64,000 nt of DNA from Bacillota bacterium (GTDB lineage: Bacteria > Bacillota > Clostridia > Acetivibrionales > DSM-1351), in the NCBI GenBank assembly GCA_023400235.1, contig JAEXFI010000039.1, forward strand, positions 69,635 through 133,634, in the 5' to 3' direction. The first letter of the stretch is position 1; each line of letters begins with the position of its first letter. Made by a program: the position numbers and the translations under genes. Of this stretch, positions 55,114-63,785 are shown in pieces. A model generated the notes under the pieces. That model searched no databases. It saw only the letters and a program-made list of their open reading frames with translations, and had not been told where the DNA came from.

Positions 55114-55911
55114 ATGAGTATTGAGACATTAACAGGAAGCTGCAACAACATATTTCTGGCATCTGATTGTTGCCATGATGATGGCAGGATTTGCTCATGT
55201 TATGATTGCCTGGGAGAAGGTTACTATTCAAGTGGAGACAGCTATAATTGCAGAAAAAAGCTGTGCTATTATACAATGAATTATGGCCCGGCTTATGCCA
55301 GCGAAATTTATCATTATTTAAGTGCTTCTCAACTTCTTGAGAGACAATTCAATGGACGCAACATCAGAGTACTTTCTCTGGGATGTGGATTTTCACCTGA
55401 TGCATATGCACTGGATAAATACATAGACGATAATGACTTGGACATCACTTTTAACTATACAGGATACGATATTGAAACTAACTGGAATGGGCTGAGAGAG
55501 GAATGCCCGAATAGAGATTATGAAACGCGTAATTTATTAAATGGCTTTTCTCTGGCAGGCTATGATATAGTATTTATGTGCAAGGTATTTTCTACAATCG
55601 TGAGAAATAACACAAATAATGGTACAATATTATTAAATATACTCAGGTATCAAGTAAATCAGATGAATAATGGCAGCTATTTTATTTTTAATGAGGTAAA
55701 TCATCGGGATTTCGGAAGGGATTGGTTTGACTCAGAAATAAAGAATTTGTTTTCCCGATATAACCAATACTATTTTCCCATTGAAAATGCATTCAGTAGA
55801 GGATATACACCTATCAATGATACTGGTAATGTATTTGAATTTCCAAGGAACCTGGCAGTATACCCAAAGACATATGTAAATAAGTCAATAATATTCGAGT
55901 ACAGGAAGTAA
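55114..55911 (+). CDS. Cys-rich N-terminal, Rossmann/methyltransferase-like protein, unknown
   Basis: This 265-residue protein begins with about 50 residues holding eight cysteines (Cys 10, 19, 20, 27, 29, 32, 46, 51; the cluster CSCYDC is central), enough to bind Zn or an Fe-S cluster. A Rossmann-like domain follows with VLSLGCGFSPDAYALDKYI, resembling SAM motif I, and FMCKVFSTIVRN. It ends with a Tyr/Asn/Phe-rich domain. I know no family with this pairing. CGGAGGATTATA precedes the ATG. It starts the pair with DUF1848, whose ATG lies 5 bp after its stop. Confidence 0.65.
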   Translation: MSIETLTGSCNNIFLASDCCHDDGRICSCYDCLGEGYYSSGDSYNCRKKLCYYTMNYGPAYASEIYHYLSASQLLERQFNGRNIRVLSLGCGFSPDAYALDKYIDDNDLDITFNYTGYDIETNWNGLREECPNRDYETRNLLNGFSLAGYDIVFMCKVFSTIVRNNTNNGTILLNILRYQVNQMNNGSYFIFNEVNHRDFGRDWFDSEIKNLFSRYNQYYFPIENAFSRGYTPINDTGNVFEFPRNLAVYPKTYVNKSIIFEYRK

Positions 55912-55915
55912 TAAT

Positions 55916-56851
55916 ATGATTATAAGCGCTAGCAGAAGGACTGATATTCCCACATATTACTCTGACTGGTTTTTCAACAGAATAAAGGAAGGGTTTCTCC
56001 TGGTGAGAAATCCTATGAATATACACCAGGTCAGCAGAATTGACCTTTCTCCTGAGGTTATTGACTGTATCGTGTTTTGGTCTAAAAATCCCAGACCCAT
56101 GCTGGAAAGGCTGGATGAGCTGAAAAACTATAAGTATTATTTTCAGTTTTCCCTGAATCCGTACGGAAAAGATGTAGAGCAAAATGTTCCTTCAAAAAAT
56201 GGAGAGGTGATAGACACCTTTAAAAGATTATCGGATAAAATCGGAAGTGAAAAGGTCATCTGGAGATATGACCCGATTTTAATAAATTCAGCATACTCAT
56301 TTGATTATCATATTTCATATTTTGAAAAGCTTGCACGGCACTTGAAGGATTATACCCAGAAGTGCACCATCAGCTTTATAGATTTTTACAGTAAAATAAA
56401 GAAGAATATTGAGCAGCTTAATATTGTCTCTTTGACATATGAAGAAAAAGAAGCACTTGCCGGGAAACTATTTGAAATAGCCTCTGCATATGGACTTAAG
56501 CTTGATACCTGTGCCGAAGGTATCGAACTGGGCCACCTTGGAATAGGACATGCAAAATGTGTGGATGATGAGCTTATTTCAAAAATCATGGGGTGTCCGT
56601 TAAAGGCTGATAAGGATAAAAATCAAAGACCTGAGTGCGGATGTGTGTCAAGTGTGGATATTGGAATGTATAATACCTGCCTTAACGGGTGCAGGTATTG
56701 CTATGCCAACCATAGTTCAAAGGTTGTAAATAAGCATTCGGAAAGGTATGTGCCTGACTCCCCGCTGCTGTGCAGTACCCTGGGGCCGGAGGATATAATC
56801 AGCCATAGAGAAGCAAAATCCGTGGCGAGGAAGCAATTGGATTTAATATGA
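55916..56851 (+). CDS. DUF1848 protein with radical-SAM-like C-terminal cysteine cluster
   Basis: This 311-residue protein matches DUF1848: it begins MIISASRRTDIPTYYSDWF and has a probable TIM-barrel-like body (WRYDPILINSAYSFDYHISYF). Near the C-terminus is a C-x3-C-x2-C cluster at Cys 255, 259 and 262, preceded by Cys 241 and 243. Pfam notes that this cluster resembles the N-terminal [4Fe-4S] motif of radical SAM enzymes, but placed at the end. The reaction is unknown. The ribosome site AGGAAG overlaps the previous stop, so it is coupled to the Cys-rich protein. Confidence 0.9.
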   Translation: MIISASRRTDIPTYYSDWFFNRIKEGFLLVRNPMNIHQVSRIDLSPEVIDCIVFWSKNPRPMLERLDELKNYKYYFQFSLNPYGKDVEQNVPSKNGEVIDTFKRLSDKIGSEKVIWRYDPILINSAYSFDYHISYFEKLARHLKDYTQKCTISFIDFYSKIKKNIEQLNIVSLTYEEKEALAGKLFEIASAYGLKLDTCAEGIELGHLGIGHAKCVDDELISKIMGCPLKADKDKNQRPECGCVSSVDIGMYNTCLNGCRYCYANHSSKVVNKHSERYVPDSPLLCSTLGPEDIISHREAKSVARKQLDLI

Positions 56852-57479
56852 GTTTGAATTATTGTATTAACAATAATGAAATTACTATGCAAATCATGTT
56901 TGGAAAATTCAGTATAGTTTTTTTCTCCAAATTCCTATGGAGGAATCTGTATAGATAATCAATAAGAGTAAAAAGTACCGAAGATTGGAGCGTTTACTCT
57001 TTGAAGTTCATATTCTCCTTGAACCAGTATTCCAACTACAACAGCTAGGCAATCAACTACAGAAGCTCCAATTATTGTTCAAGCCAGGTACGTTACTACT
57101 GAACGAAACAGTGCCCGGGCATACTGCTGGAGAATATCCTTGAGCATGCATTTGGAGTCGGCAAATATAAACAACGGAGTAACAATTTTTTCATATTCCG
57201 TACTGGAGTTTTGGGATGAGGCGATTTCTTCCAGTTGAAAATTTTGTTAGGCAGGTACTGTGCAATGGGATTTTTCAGAAGGCTTTCTATTACCTAGCTT
57301 TGTTTGGCTATTGAGTATTTATGAATAGGAGACTTATTATCGAGCGGGCTCACTGCAAGGGTTACGAATATGTTAGTCAGTGTTATTTAATTAGTTAATT
57401 AGCAGCAGCTTATGGAAACTGGGGAGATATACAAAAACATGTATTTGTCACAAGCTAATTGGTATAAATAAATTAACAA
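56852..57479. other. 628-bp region without a credible gene
   Basis: I find no ORF with a start and ribosome site. A short frame at about 56958-57140 (NKSKKYRRLERLLFEVHILL-like, Leu/Gln-rich) has no start codon and could be decayed coding DNA. The last 60 bp before the ABC gene are AT-rich promoter-like sequence. Confidence 0.4.
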
Positions 57480-57493
57480 AATGGAGGTTGATC

Positions 57494-58261
57494 ATGGATA
57501 CAAATATTCAAGTTCTTTCAGTAAAGGGTTTGGAAAAAACTTATGAATCTGGTAAAAACAAGGTTTATGCCTTGAAAGGAATAGACTTGACTTTATATAA
57601 AGGTGAAATGTTGGCAATAATGGGTTCCAGTGGTTCAGGGAAGAGTACATTGCTCAATCTTATCGGTGCTCTTGATTCAATAACAAGCGGAAAGATTATT
57701 ATTAGCGGTCAAGAGATTAAAGATTATTGTTTAGAGCCGTATGCAACGAAATACAGAAGTGAAAATATAGGGTTCGTGTTTCAAGCGTATAACTTGCTGA
57801 AAGATTTGACTGTTGAGGAGAATGTTGCACTCCCATTAATTCTAAAAGGTGTACATAAAGTGGAAATTAGTAAAAGAACACTAGAGATGATAAACCTGGT
57901 TGGCCTAAATAAATGGAAAAATCACAGACCGATAGAACTATCGGGTGGGCAGCAGCAAAGGGTAGCCATAGCTAGGGCGCTTATATCATCTCCGCCTATA
58001 CTGTTAGCAGATGAGCCAACTGGCAATCTTGATTATAATACCACTATAGAAATATTAGACATTATCAAGGATATGAAGCAAAAATTAAATCAAAGCATTA
58101 TTTTGGTTACTCATGACCCTATGGTTGCTTGTTATGCAGATCGGGTAATATTTCTAGATGATGGCAATGTAATAGACGAATATATCAAATGTGGTGAAAA
58201 AGGAGAAATATCACAAATATTAGATAAATTCAAACGCATATTGGAGGTTAGAAATGGTTAG
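57494..58261 (+). CDS. ABC exporter ATPase, MacB/LolD type
   Basis: This 255-residue ATPase has Walker A GSSGSGKST, Q-loop VFQAYNLL, signature LSGGQQQR, Walker B ILLADEPTGNLD and the H-loop THDP. It is the MacB/LolD/FtsE class. It powers the FtsX-like permease encoded next, whose ATG overlaps its end by 8 bp. GGAGGTTGATC precedes ATG 57494. Roles in this class include export of antimicrobial peptides, lipids or signals; nothing nearby decides which. Confidence 0.93.
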   Translation: MDTNIQVLSVKGLEKTYESGKNKVYALKGIDLTLYKGEMLAIMGSSGSGKSTLLNLIGALDSITSGKIIISGQEIKDYCLEPYATKYRSENIGFVFQAYNLLKDLTVEENVALPLILKGVHKVEISKRTLEMINLVGLNKWKNHRPIELSGGQQQRVAIARALISSPPILLADEPTGNLDYNTTIEILDIIKDMKQKLNQSIILVTHDPMVACYADRVIFLDDGNVIDEYIKCGEKGEISQILDKFKRILEVRNG

Positions 58262-60761
58262 TTCATTAAAAGGCATCTCGTTTAAGTTTATAAGGTCTAA
58301 CAAATTTGTTATTTTATCCTCTATTTTTAGTATTCTGATATCTGTGTCTTTGCTAATTAATTTATTCACATTTATCGGAAGTGCTGAACAGGCATTAAGG
58401 GATGAGGTTAAAAAAACTTATGGCGAAATGGATTTGTCGGTGGGATTTAATTCGGATTCAAGTAAAAAAATTGATATAAACATGTCAAATAAAATTCAAT
58501 CACTGGGGAATATAAAAGAAATATCAAAGGTGCTGATAGGACGATTGCAAGTGGGTAATCAGCAAAAGTTTGAAGTTTATTCTGTTGGAATAGATAATGA
58601 TAAATTATCAAAAAGCAGATACCATCTTGTAAAAGATGTTTCAGATAATGATGTTATAGTAAATAAGGGACTGGCACAGGTTTTGGATGTTACTGAGGGT
58701 CAAAAAGTGACTATAAATGACAGAAGTTTTAAAGTCATAGAAATAATTGATGATATGAAACTTTCATCGTCGGTAATGGATATGATATTCATCAGTCGAA
58801 ATACTTTTAAAAATATGGTTAAAAGTGACAGGGAAGCGACATACATAATGATCAGAAGTATTGATAAAAACAAAAACTACGATCTAGTGGATGAATTAAT
58901 AGAAATTGACAAAGATTTAAGAATTGATATTGCCGAAGAGAATGAAGCTGTAAAACAGAATATAAGTGTTTTTAAGATTTATATGACTGTTTTATCGGTT
59001 TTAGTCATTATAATGTGTTCTCTTTTTATAATTTCAAATTTCCAAACCTTTTTATACAATTATAGAAATCAATTTGCACTTATCAGAGCGATTGGAGGTA
59101 CATCTAAACAGGCGCTTAGAATAGTGTTGACTCAATCTACTTTTATTAATGCTACAGGAGTTATTTCTGCAATTTTGTTTTCTTATATAAGCAGTAAATT
59201 CTTAATTGATATTTTTAATAATATATTTGTAATAAAGGTTTCACAAGTATACTTCTCACCAGGGACGGCACTTATAATAGCCTTAGTCGCATTTTTAACC
59301 ATAGAGTTATTTATGCTGATACCAGCTTTAAATAGTTCTAAAATATTACCTAATAAAATTCTGCAGGAAAATGAAAAAAACAGTTATGAAGGAAAACACG
59401 GTAAAAAGTTGGGTAGTGCATTAATAATAATTTCTGCATTTGTATTGATATTTGGGTTGGCAAGAGCAGAAAATTCTGAAAATTCCATGTTAATGGGAGT
59501 GTTGTCGTCGGCACTTCTTATACTGGGGGTGTATAGATTATTTCAATTTTATATAAGGCATATATTGAATATACTTTTACCAATTCTTGAAATGCTTGGA
59601 GGACGTGCTGCTTTTGTAGCAGTAAAGAATTTGGTACCACAAGTAAGGAAGAACTCAGTAATTATATTGTCTATAAGTACTACTATTATAATAGCTGTTT
59701 TTGGAGGAACAATTTTAAATACAGTATATACAAATACTGAGACTAATATAAAAAACGAGTTTGCTTTAAATATTGCAGTAACTGACAGAACTAAGCTTGA
59801 CAGCAAACTTGGATTAGATTTTAAGAACGATTTGGATAAATTAAGTGGAGTAAGGGGCGCCTCGGTCATGAGTGATTTTTCCTCAGTGTATTACAAAGCA
59901 GATAAAGGTATGGAGCATTTGTATTTTTGTTATGTCAATATGGATACGTTAGTTAAGGAAGGAATAGTCCCTGATATTCAGGGGGATTTCAAATCAAGTA
60001 TTGTAATTACAAAAGAATATGCTCAAAAGCATAATTTGAAAGTTGGAGATACCATTAATATAAAAAAAGAAGCAGATGACGGGAAAGCAGTCTGGGAAGT
60101 AGATTCTAATTCAGGGTTTGATATAATGAAGATAGGGGCTATTATAGACAGTATCCCGGCTCAACCTATGCAGTTGGTAAATGCCATATTTGATTGGAGT
60201 AACGATAAATATTTAAAAGATAATATAATTTTTTATAAGGCTCTGATTGCTTCAAATAATTTAGATGATACCCTCAAGGATTTGAATAATCTTAAGAAAC
60301 AATACCCGCAGATTAAATGGGCAACTCTGCAACAAGCCTTAGATGATTCCAGACAACAATTTTATCAAAATTATACATTTTTTATTATTGTAATTATTAT
60401 TATTTTATTAACGTTATTTGTGGGGCTATTTAATTCCCTGATTAATAATATGATGTCTAAGAGAAAGGAATTTGCCATATTAAGAACTCTGGATCTTAAC
60501 AGAACCGGAGTAGTCAAAGTTGTTATGACTCAAGTCCTTGTATATAATCTTCTGGGAATAATATTGGGGTATATTATGGGAATAGCAGTATCACTAATAA
60601 TACTACTAATGGACAGTCAGAGTAAAATTGTATTAGACAATAAATTGATTTTAGTAATTAGTTCATTACTATTTCTGACCAGTATTCTTATATTTGTTCC
60701 ATTTAGCATAAAACTTTCCAAGAAAAAAATATCTGAGGAAATCAATTTTAGTATCAAATAA
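58254..60761 (+). CDS. FtsX-like ABC exporter permease (MacB superfamily)
   Basis: This 835-residue permease has the duplicated FtsX layout: a membrane helix near 20-42, an extracellular region of about 200 residues, three helices (about 240-370), then a second half with a helix near 470, an extracellular domain (about 500-690) and three closing helices (about 705-820). RNQFALIRAIGGTSKQALRIV and KRKEFAILRTLDLNRTGVVKVV are the paired conserved loops after the helices. It overlaps the ATPase gene by 8 bp. There is no adjacent two-component pair as in BceAB loci, and the extracellular loop is too short for a BceB-type permease. Confidence 0.9.
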   Translation: MVSSLKGISFKFIRSNKFVILSSIFSILISVSLLINLFTFIGSAEQALRDEVKKTYGEMDLSVGFNSDSSKKIDINMSNKIQSLGNIKEISKVLIGRLQVGNQQKFEVYSVGIDNDKLSKSRYHLVKDVSDNDVIVNKGLAQVLDVTEGQKVTINDRSFKVIEIIDDMKLSSSVMDMIFISRNTFKNMVKSDREATYIMIRSIDKNKNYDLVDELIEIDKDLRIDIAEENEAVKQNISVFKIYMTVLSVLVIIMCSLFIISNFQTFLYNYRNQFALIRAIGGTSKQALRIVLTQSTFINATGVISAILFSYISSKFLIDIFNNIFVIKVSQVYFSPGTALIIALVAFLTIELFMLIPALNSSKILPNKILQENEKNSYEGKHGKKLGSALIIISAFVLIFGLARAENSENSMLMGVLSSALLILGVYRLFQFYIRHILNILLPILEMLGGRAAFVAVKNLVPQVRKNSVIILSISTTIIIAVFGGTILNTVYTNTETNIKNEFALNIAVTDRTKLDSKLGLDFKNDLDKLSGVRGASVMSDFSSVYYKADKGMEHLYFCYVNMDTLVKEGIVPDIQGDFKSSIVITKEYAQKHNLKVGDTINIKKEADDGKAVWEVDSNSGFDIMKIGAIIDSIPAQPMQLVNAIFDWSNDKYLKDNIIFYKALIASNNLDDTLKDLNNLKKQYPQIKWATLQQALDDSRQQFYQNYTFFIIVIIIILLTLFVGLFNSLINNMMSKRKEFAILRTLDLNRTGVVKVVMTQVLVYNLLGIILGYIMGIAVSLIILLMDSQSKIVLDNKLILVISSLLFLTSILIFVPFSIKLSKKKISEEINFSIK

Positions 60762-60986
60762 TAGTAATAAGCTACAACGGCTTTGCCATACAGTATCAGC
60801 TCTTAAGAAAATTCCCTGCAAAATACTTTTTTATTGGATATTGTGAGCTGAAATGTTGCTTAAAGCATGTGATAATAATGTAGATAAGAGTGAATGCAGA
60901 CAATGAGATAGGTGCTTGAGAGCAGCTTTGTCTATCAAAGACAGATTAGAATCTAATCCAATTCATACGTCAGAAGGTGAAATAGA

Positions 60987-61472
60987 GTGAATATCAACCT
61001 GTTAAAAGCTGAACCAGCTGATGCAGAAAGGCTGCTGGAAATCCAGAAAATCTGCTTTTCTCCTCATCTGGAACGATATCAGGATTATGAAACAAGCCCT
61101 GCCATGGCCAGCCTGGAGCGTATAAAATGGCAGATTGAAAATGAAAATTTTTTTAAAATCCTGCTAAACCACATATGGGTTGGCTCCATAGGTATTAAAG
61201 AAATGGATGAAATAGGACATTACTATCTGCATATCATTAATATATTGCCTGAGTATCAAGGCAAGGGTGTAGGCCAGGCCGCCATCAGACTTGCGGAGGA
61301 AAGGTTTCCCAACGCAAAAAGCTGGTGTTTGGAAACGCTGGAGGACATGCCCGGCAACAGGCATGTCTATGAAAAGGCAGGCTATATATTTACAGGAAAA
61401 ACAGAAAAAATCAGCGAAAAATTGACCTTGGTGCATTATCATAAGGACGAAACAGTCAGTACGCTGGAATAA
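60987..61472 (+). CDS. GNAT-family N-acetyltransferase
   Basis: This 161-residue protein has the GNAT acetyl-CoA motif INILPEYQGKGVGQAAIRL (motif A), strand YLHIINILP and a C-terminal MPGNRHVYEKAGYIFTGK, typical of small-molecule or peptide acetyltransferases. GTG start 60987 follows GAAGGTGAAATAGA. It ends 14 bp before the converging MerR-like gene. Substrate unknown. Confidence 0.88.
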   Translation: MNINLLKAEPADAERLLEIQKICFSPHLERYQDYETSPAMASLERIKWQIENENFFKILLNHIWVGSIGIKEMDEIGHYYLHIINILPEYQGKGVGQAAIRLAEERFPNAKSWCLETLEDMPGNRHVYEKAGYIFTGKTEKISEKLTLVHYHKDETVSTLE

Positions 61473-61486
61473 TAAGCTGGGTGTGT

Positions 61487-61741
61487 TCATTCTATTTCTT
61501 TTTTAATTTGAGGAATTGTTAATCCATCCTCCTTTAGTTTTCTTATCAAGAAAATTTTCTCCAAAGTTTCAGATCTTCTATACCGCCTTGTCAGGTTTTC
61601 CTCTACCTGTTCAAAATGAAGCATCCCTTCCTCCGTGTAAAATTTCAGGGTACTGTACCGGACACCAGATAAACGAACCAATTCACCAATTGTGACATAT
61701 TCGGCATTTTCTATTACTTCCATGGATCTTTGCCTTGACAA
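61487..61741 (-). CDS. MerR-type HTH regulator, short
   Basis: This 84-residue protein has a MerR-like winged HTH (about 15-80; VTIGELVRLSGVRYSTLKFY, then EEGMLHFEQVEENLTRRYRR) and no C-terminal effector domain. The start is TTG 61741, just 1 bp past the GPP34 stop codon, so translation is probably coupled; an ATG six codons in (MEVIENAEYV) is the alternative. It is co-transcribed with the GPP34 gene and may autoregulate it. Confidence 0.8.
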   Translation of the reverse strand: MSRQRSMEVIENAEYVTIGELVRLSGVRYSTLKFYTEEGMLHFEQVEENLTRRYRRSETLEKIFLIRKLKEDGLTIPQIKKEIE

Positions 61742-62413
61742 TCATATCACCCCGCTGCCGGATGCACTTATTATGGCAATAATTATTGCAATCCAAGTAT
61801 CAATATAATCTACCATCTCCTTGATTAAAGCTCCAGCTTCACTTTGTTTGATTTCTTTTAAACGTTCATTTAGCTTTTGCAGTTCGTATTTTGAAAAATA
61901 CTTTTTTATTAACCCGCTTTTATTTAGCAACGCACCCAAGACGATTGCTTCATCAGAAACATTACCTTCTTCTAAAAATTCCGCCCGCAGTTTTTCCACA
62001 ACTTTTGTTACTTCACTTTCATTTGGTAAAAAGCGGACTTTGTTTTTGAATAATCCTTGCTTACTTTCTTCAATAACATATCCATCCTCAACAATGGAGC
62101 GGCCAATTGATTGGAACAATTCATCCGGTCGCTTAAAATCAAAAGCGTATTTCTCAGCAATTGCTTCGATTTTCATCGGTTTGTTGTTTTTGATTAATTG
62201 GTATATAGGCATCAGATATATTTTGTCAGACGACAATTCCTTGTTGACAAACATCTTTTTATCGTCGATGGAAATATAGCCGTCCATCAGTAATTCCAGA
62301 AGACCTCCAGCCAGAAGACAGGTTGAACTTTCGGTTGAGTGCGTTAATGTTGTACTGCCCTGTGGTTTCAGAGCACATAGAAAAAACTCTTGCGTGTAGG
62401 ATAGATTTTTCAT
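61742..62413 (-). CDS. GPP34 (Golgi phosphoprotein 3-like) domain protein
   Basis: This 223-residue protein has the GPP34 pattern: LSYTQEFFLCALKPQG, LLAGGLLELLMDGYISIDDKKM, and VLGALLNKSGLIKKYFSKYE. A hydrophobic C-terminal segment (IAIIIAIISASGSGVI) may attach to membrane. Eukaryotic GOLPH3 proteins bind phosphoinositides; bacterial members are of unknown role. ATG 62413 follows AAGGAGAATACATT; the longer frame upstream lacks a site. It shares a transcript with the MerR gene, driven from the promoter at 62513-62540 through the heptamer array. Confidence 0.85.
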   Translation of the reverse strand: MKNLSYTQEFFLCALKPQGSTTLTHSTESSTCLLAGGLLELLMDGYISIDDKKMFVNKELSSDKIYLMPIYQLIKNNKPMKIEAIAEKYAFDFKRPDELFQSIGRSIVEDGYVIEESKQGLFKNKVRFLPNESEVTKVVEKLRAEFLEEGNVSDEAIVLGALLNKSGLIKKYFSKYELQKLNERLKEIKQSEAGALIKEMVDYIDTWIAIIIAIISASGSGVI

Positions 62414-62436
62414 AATGTATTCTCCTTGATAAAATT

Positions 62437-62506
62437 TACTCACTACTCACTACTCACTACTCACTACTCACTACTTACTACTTACTACTTACTACTTACT
62501 ACTTAC
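62437..62506 (-). repeat. Heptamer array: five TACTCAC then five TACTTAC
   Basis: Exactly ten 7-bp units without error, five of one form then five of a single-base variant (plus-strand reading). The array ends 7 bp inside the predicted -10 box, so it fills most of the GPP34 5' UTR. The clean block structure suggests recent replication slippage after a single change. Confidence 0.95.
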
Positions 62507-62512
62507 GATTTA

Positions 62513-62540
62513 AGTATAGCATATTTGTATCTTTTGTCAA
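62513..62540 (-). promoter_or_regulatory. Sigma-A promoter of the GPP34-MerR operon
   Basis: On the minus strand: TTGACA (62540-62535), 16-bp spacer, TATACT (62518-62513). Transcription would start near 62506, at the edge of the heptamer array. The spacer is shorter than the 19-20 bp of typical MerR-activated promoters. Confidence 0.75.
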
Positions 62541-62622
62541 TAAAGTTTTAAATATCTCCACAAGAATTCAGCAAAGGTTTTCGGAGCATGCACATCGTCA
62601 TAAATGAGAAAAAATAATAAAT

Positions 62623-62685
62623 AAACTGTACCCTGACAGTAAAACACAGCGTCTTTTTCTGTGTCTTACCATCAGGGTACAGTTT
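62623..62685 (-). terminator. Long hairpin terminator of the glycosyltransferase gene
   Basis: A perfect 14-bp outer stem (62623-62636 with 62672-62685), starting AAACTGTACCCTGA on the plus strand, encloses an inner stem around ACACAG/CTGTGT. On the minus strand it is followed by TTTATTTATTATTTTTT. It lies just after the glycosyltransferase stop. Confidence 0.8.
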
Positions 62686-62702
62686 ACCTCTTGTATTTTT
62701 TG

Positions 62703-63782
62703 TTAAATATCAGAATTTTTAAGCGTTGATTTTAAGTATTCCTGGCAGGATAATATTCTCTGATCATTAGGGCGATATTGGCGAGCAACTTCGCAATGGA
62801 GGTATGCCAGCTTAGGATTTCCAATTCTGTCATAGCAGACACTTAATTGAAGGTGTGGAAGCCATGTAGAATATGTAGGATTGCTGAACCAGCCCTGGTC
62901 GGATTGATCAGTCTGAATTGCTGCTTTATACCAGTATGTTGCTGAAGGTACATTGTTTTGCTGCAAGAAATAATACCCCATTCTGCAACAAAATTCAGGG
63001 CGGGGACTGCTGTAACGGAAGGAGCGCAAAACGGACTGAAGTTCAGACTCGTAATTTTCCAGAGAATGATAACAATCTGCTAACCTTGAGCAGCTGGAAA
63101 TATTATCCTCAACCCATCCCTTATGGCTGGATAAAAATTGTTCATAATAGCTAATTGCCCGTTCGTACATTCTATGGTCAAACAGCTCATTGGCAAAGTA
63201 ATACATATCCCTGGGCGACAATTCTTCACCTGCCCATAGGCGTCTTTCATAAATATTCAGATTTCTGTCATTATCATGATAGAGGCTTTTATGGGTTACT
63301 GAAATGTTGCTTTGAAGAATATTTCCATATACCTCAAGGTATTCGTGAACGGCACCAATCCATTTGAAGTTATTTGACCTTTTGACAAGACGGTTTCGTC
63401 TTACTTTGAATTCTATGTTTCCGTATTCATCAAATGCAAGATTATAGTTCATTGAAACTGAATCCACATCAGAACCAAGGGTTTTTTTCAATTCTGCAAA
63501 TTTATTTAATTCATCAGCCTCAAATACATCATCTGCATCCAGCCATAGTATATAGTCCATTTTTGCATGGGAAAAGGCTGCATTGCGTGCAGCCGCGAAG
63601 TCATCTATCCATATAAAATCATATATACGGTTTGTATAACGGCTTGCAATAGCTTTAGTTTCATCAACAGAACCGGTATCCATTATAATTATCTCATCTA
63701 CTTCACTGGAAATTGAATCAAGGCAACGGGCCAAAACCGGCTCTTCATTTTTGACTATCATGCATAAACTTACTGTAATCAT
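62703..63782 (-). CDS. Glycosyltransferase family 2 with C-terminal TPR-like helices
   Basis: This 359-residue protein has an N-terminal GT-A domain of the WaaE/SunS-like GT2 group: SLCMIVKNEEPVLARCLDSI, DTGSVDETKAIA, and the metal-binding LWLDADDVFEADEL. The C-terminal half (about 205-350) is made of helical pairs like TPR repeats (RAISYYEQFLSSHKGW and NPKLAYLHCEVARQYRP). Such enzymes glycosylate peptides or envelope polymers; the acceptor is unknown. ATG 63782 lies 7 nt after GGGAG, which belongs to the adjoining repeat. Four extra codons from an upstream ATG overlapping that site are possible. Confidence 0.88.
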   Translation of the reverse strand: MITVSLCMIVKNEEPVLARCLDSISSEVDEIIIMDTGSVDETKAIASRYTNRIYDFIWIDDFAAARNAAFSHAKMDYILWLDADDVFEADELNKFAELKKTLGSDVDSVSMNYNLAFDEYGNIEFKVRRNRLVKRSNNFKWIGAVHEYLEVYGNILQSNISVTHKSLYHDNDRNLNIYERRLWAGEELSPRDMYYFANELFDHRMYERAISYYEQFLSSHKGWVEDNISSCSRLADCYHSLENYESELQSVLRSFRYSSPRPEFCCRMGYYFLQQNNVPSATYWYKAAIQTDQSDQGWFSNPTYSTWLPHLQLSVCYDRIGNPKLAYLHCEVARQYRPNDQRILSCQEYLKSTLKNSDI

Positions 63783-63785
63783 TTT

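Noticed and set aside
56852..57479. Insertion sequence remnant
   Set aside because: No terminal inverted repeats or transposase motifs could be seen; left as unassigned sequence.
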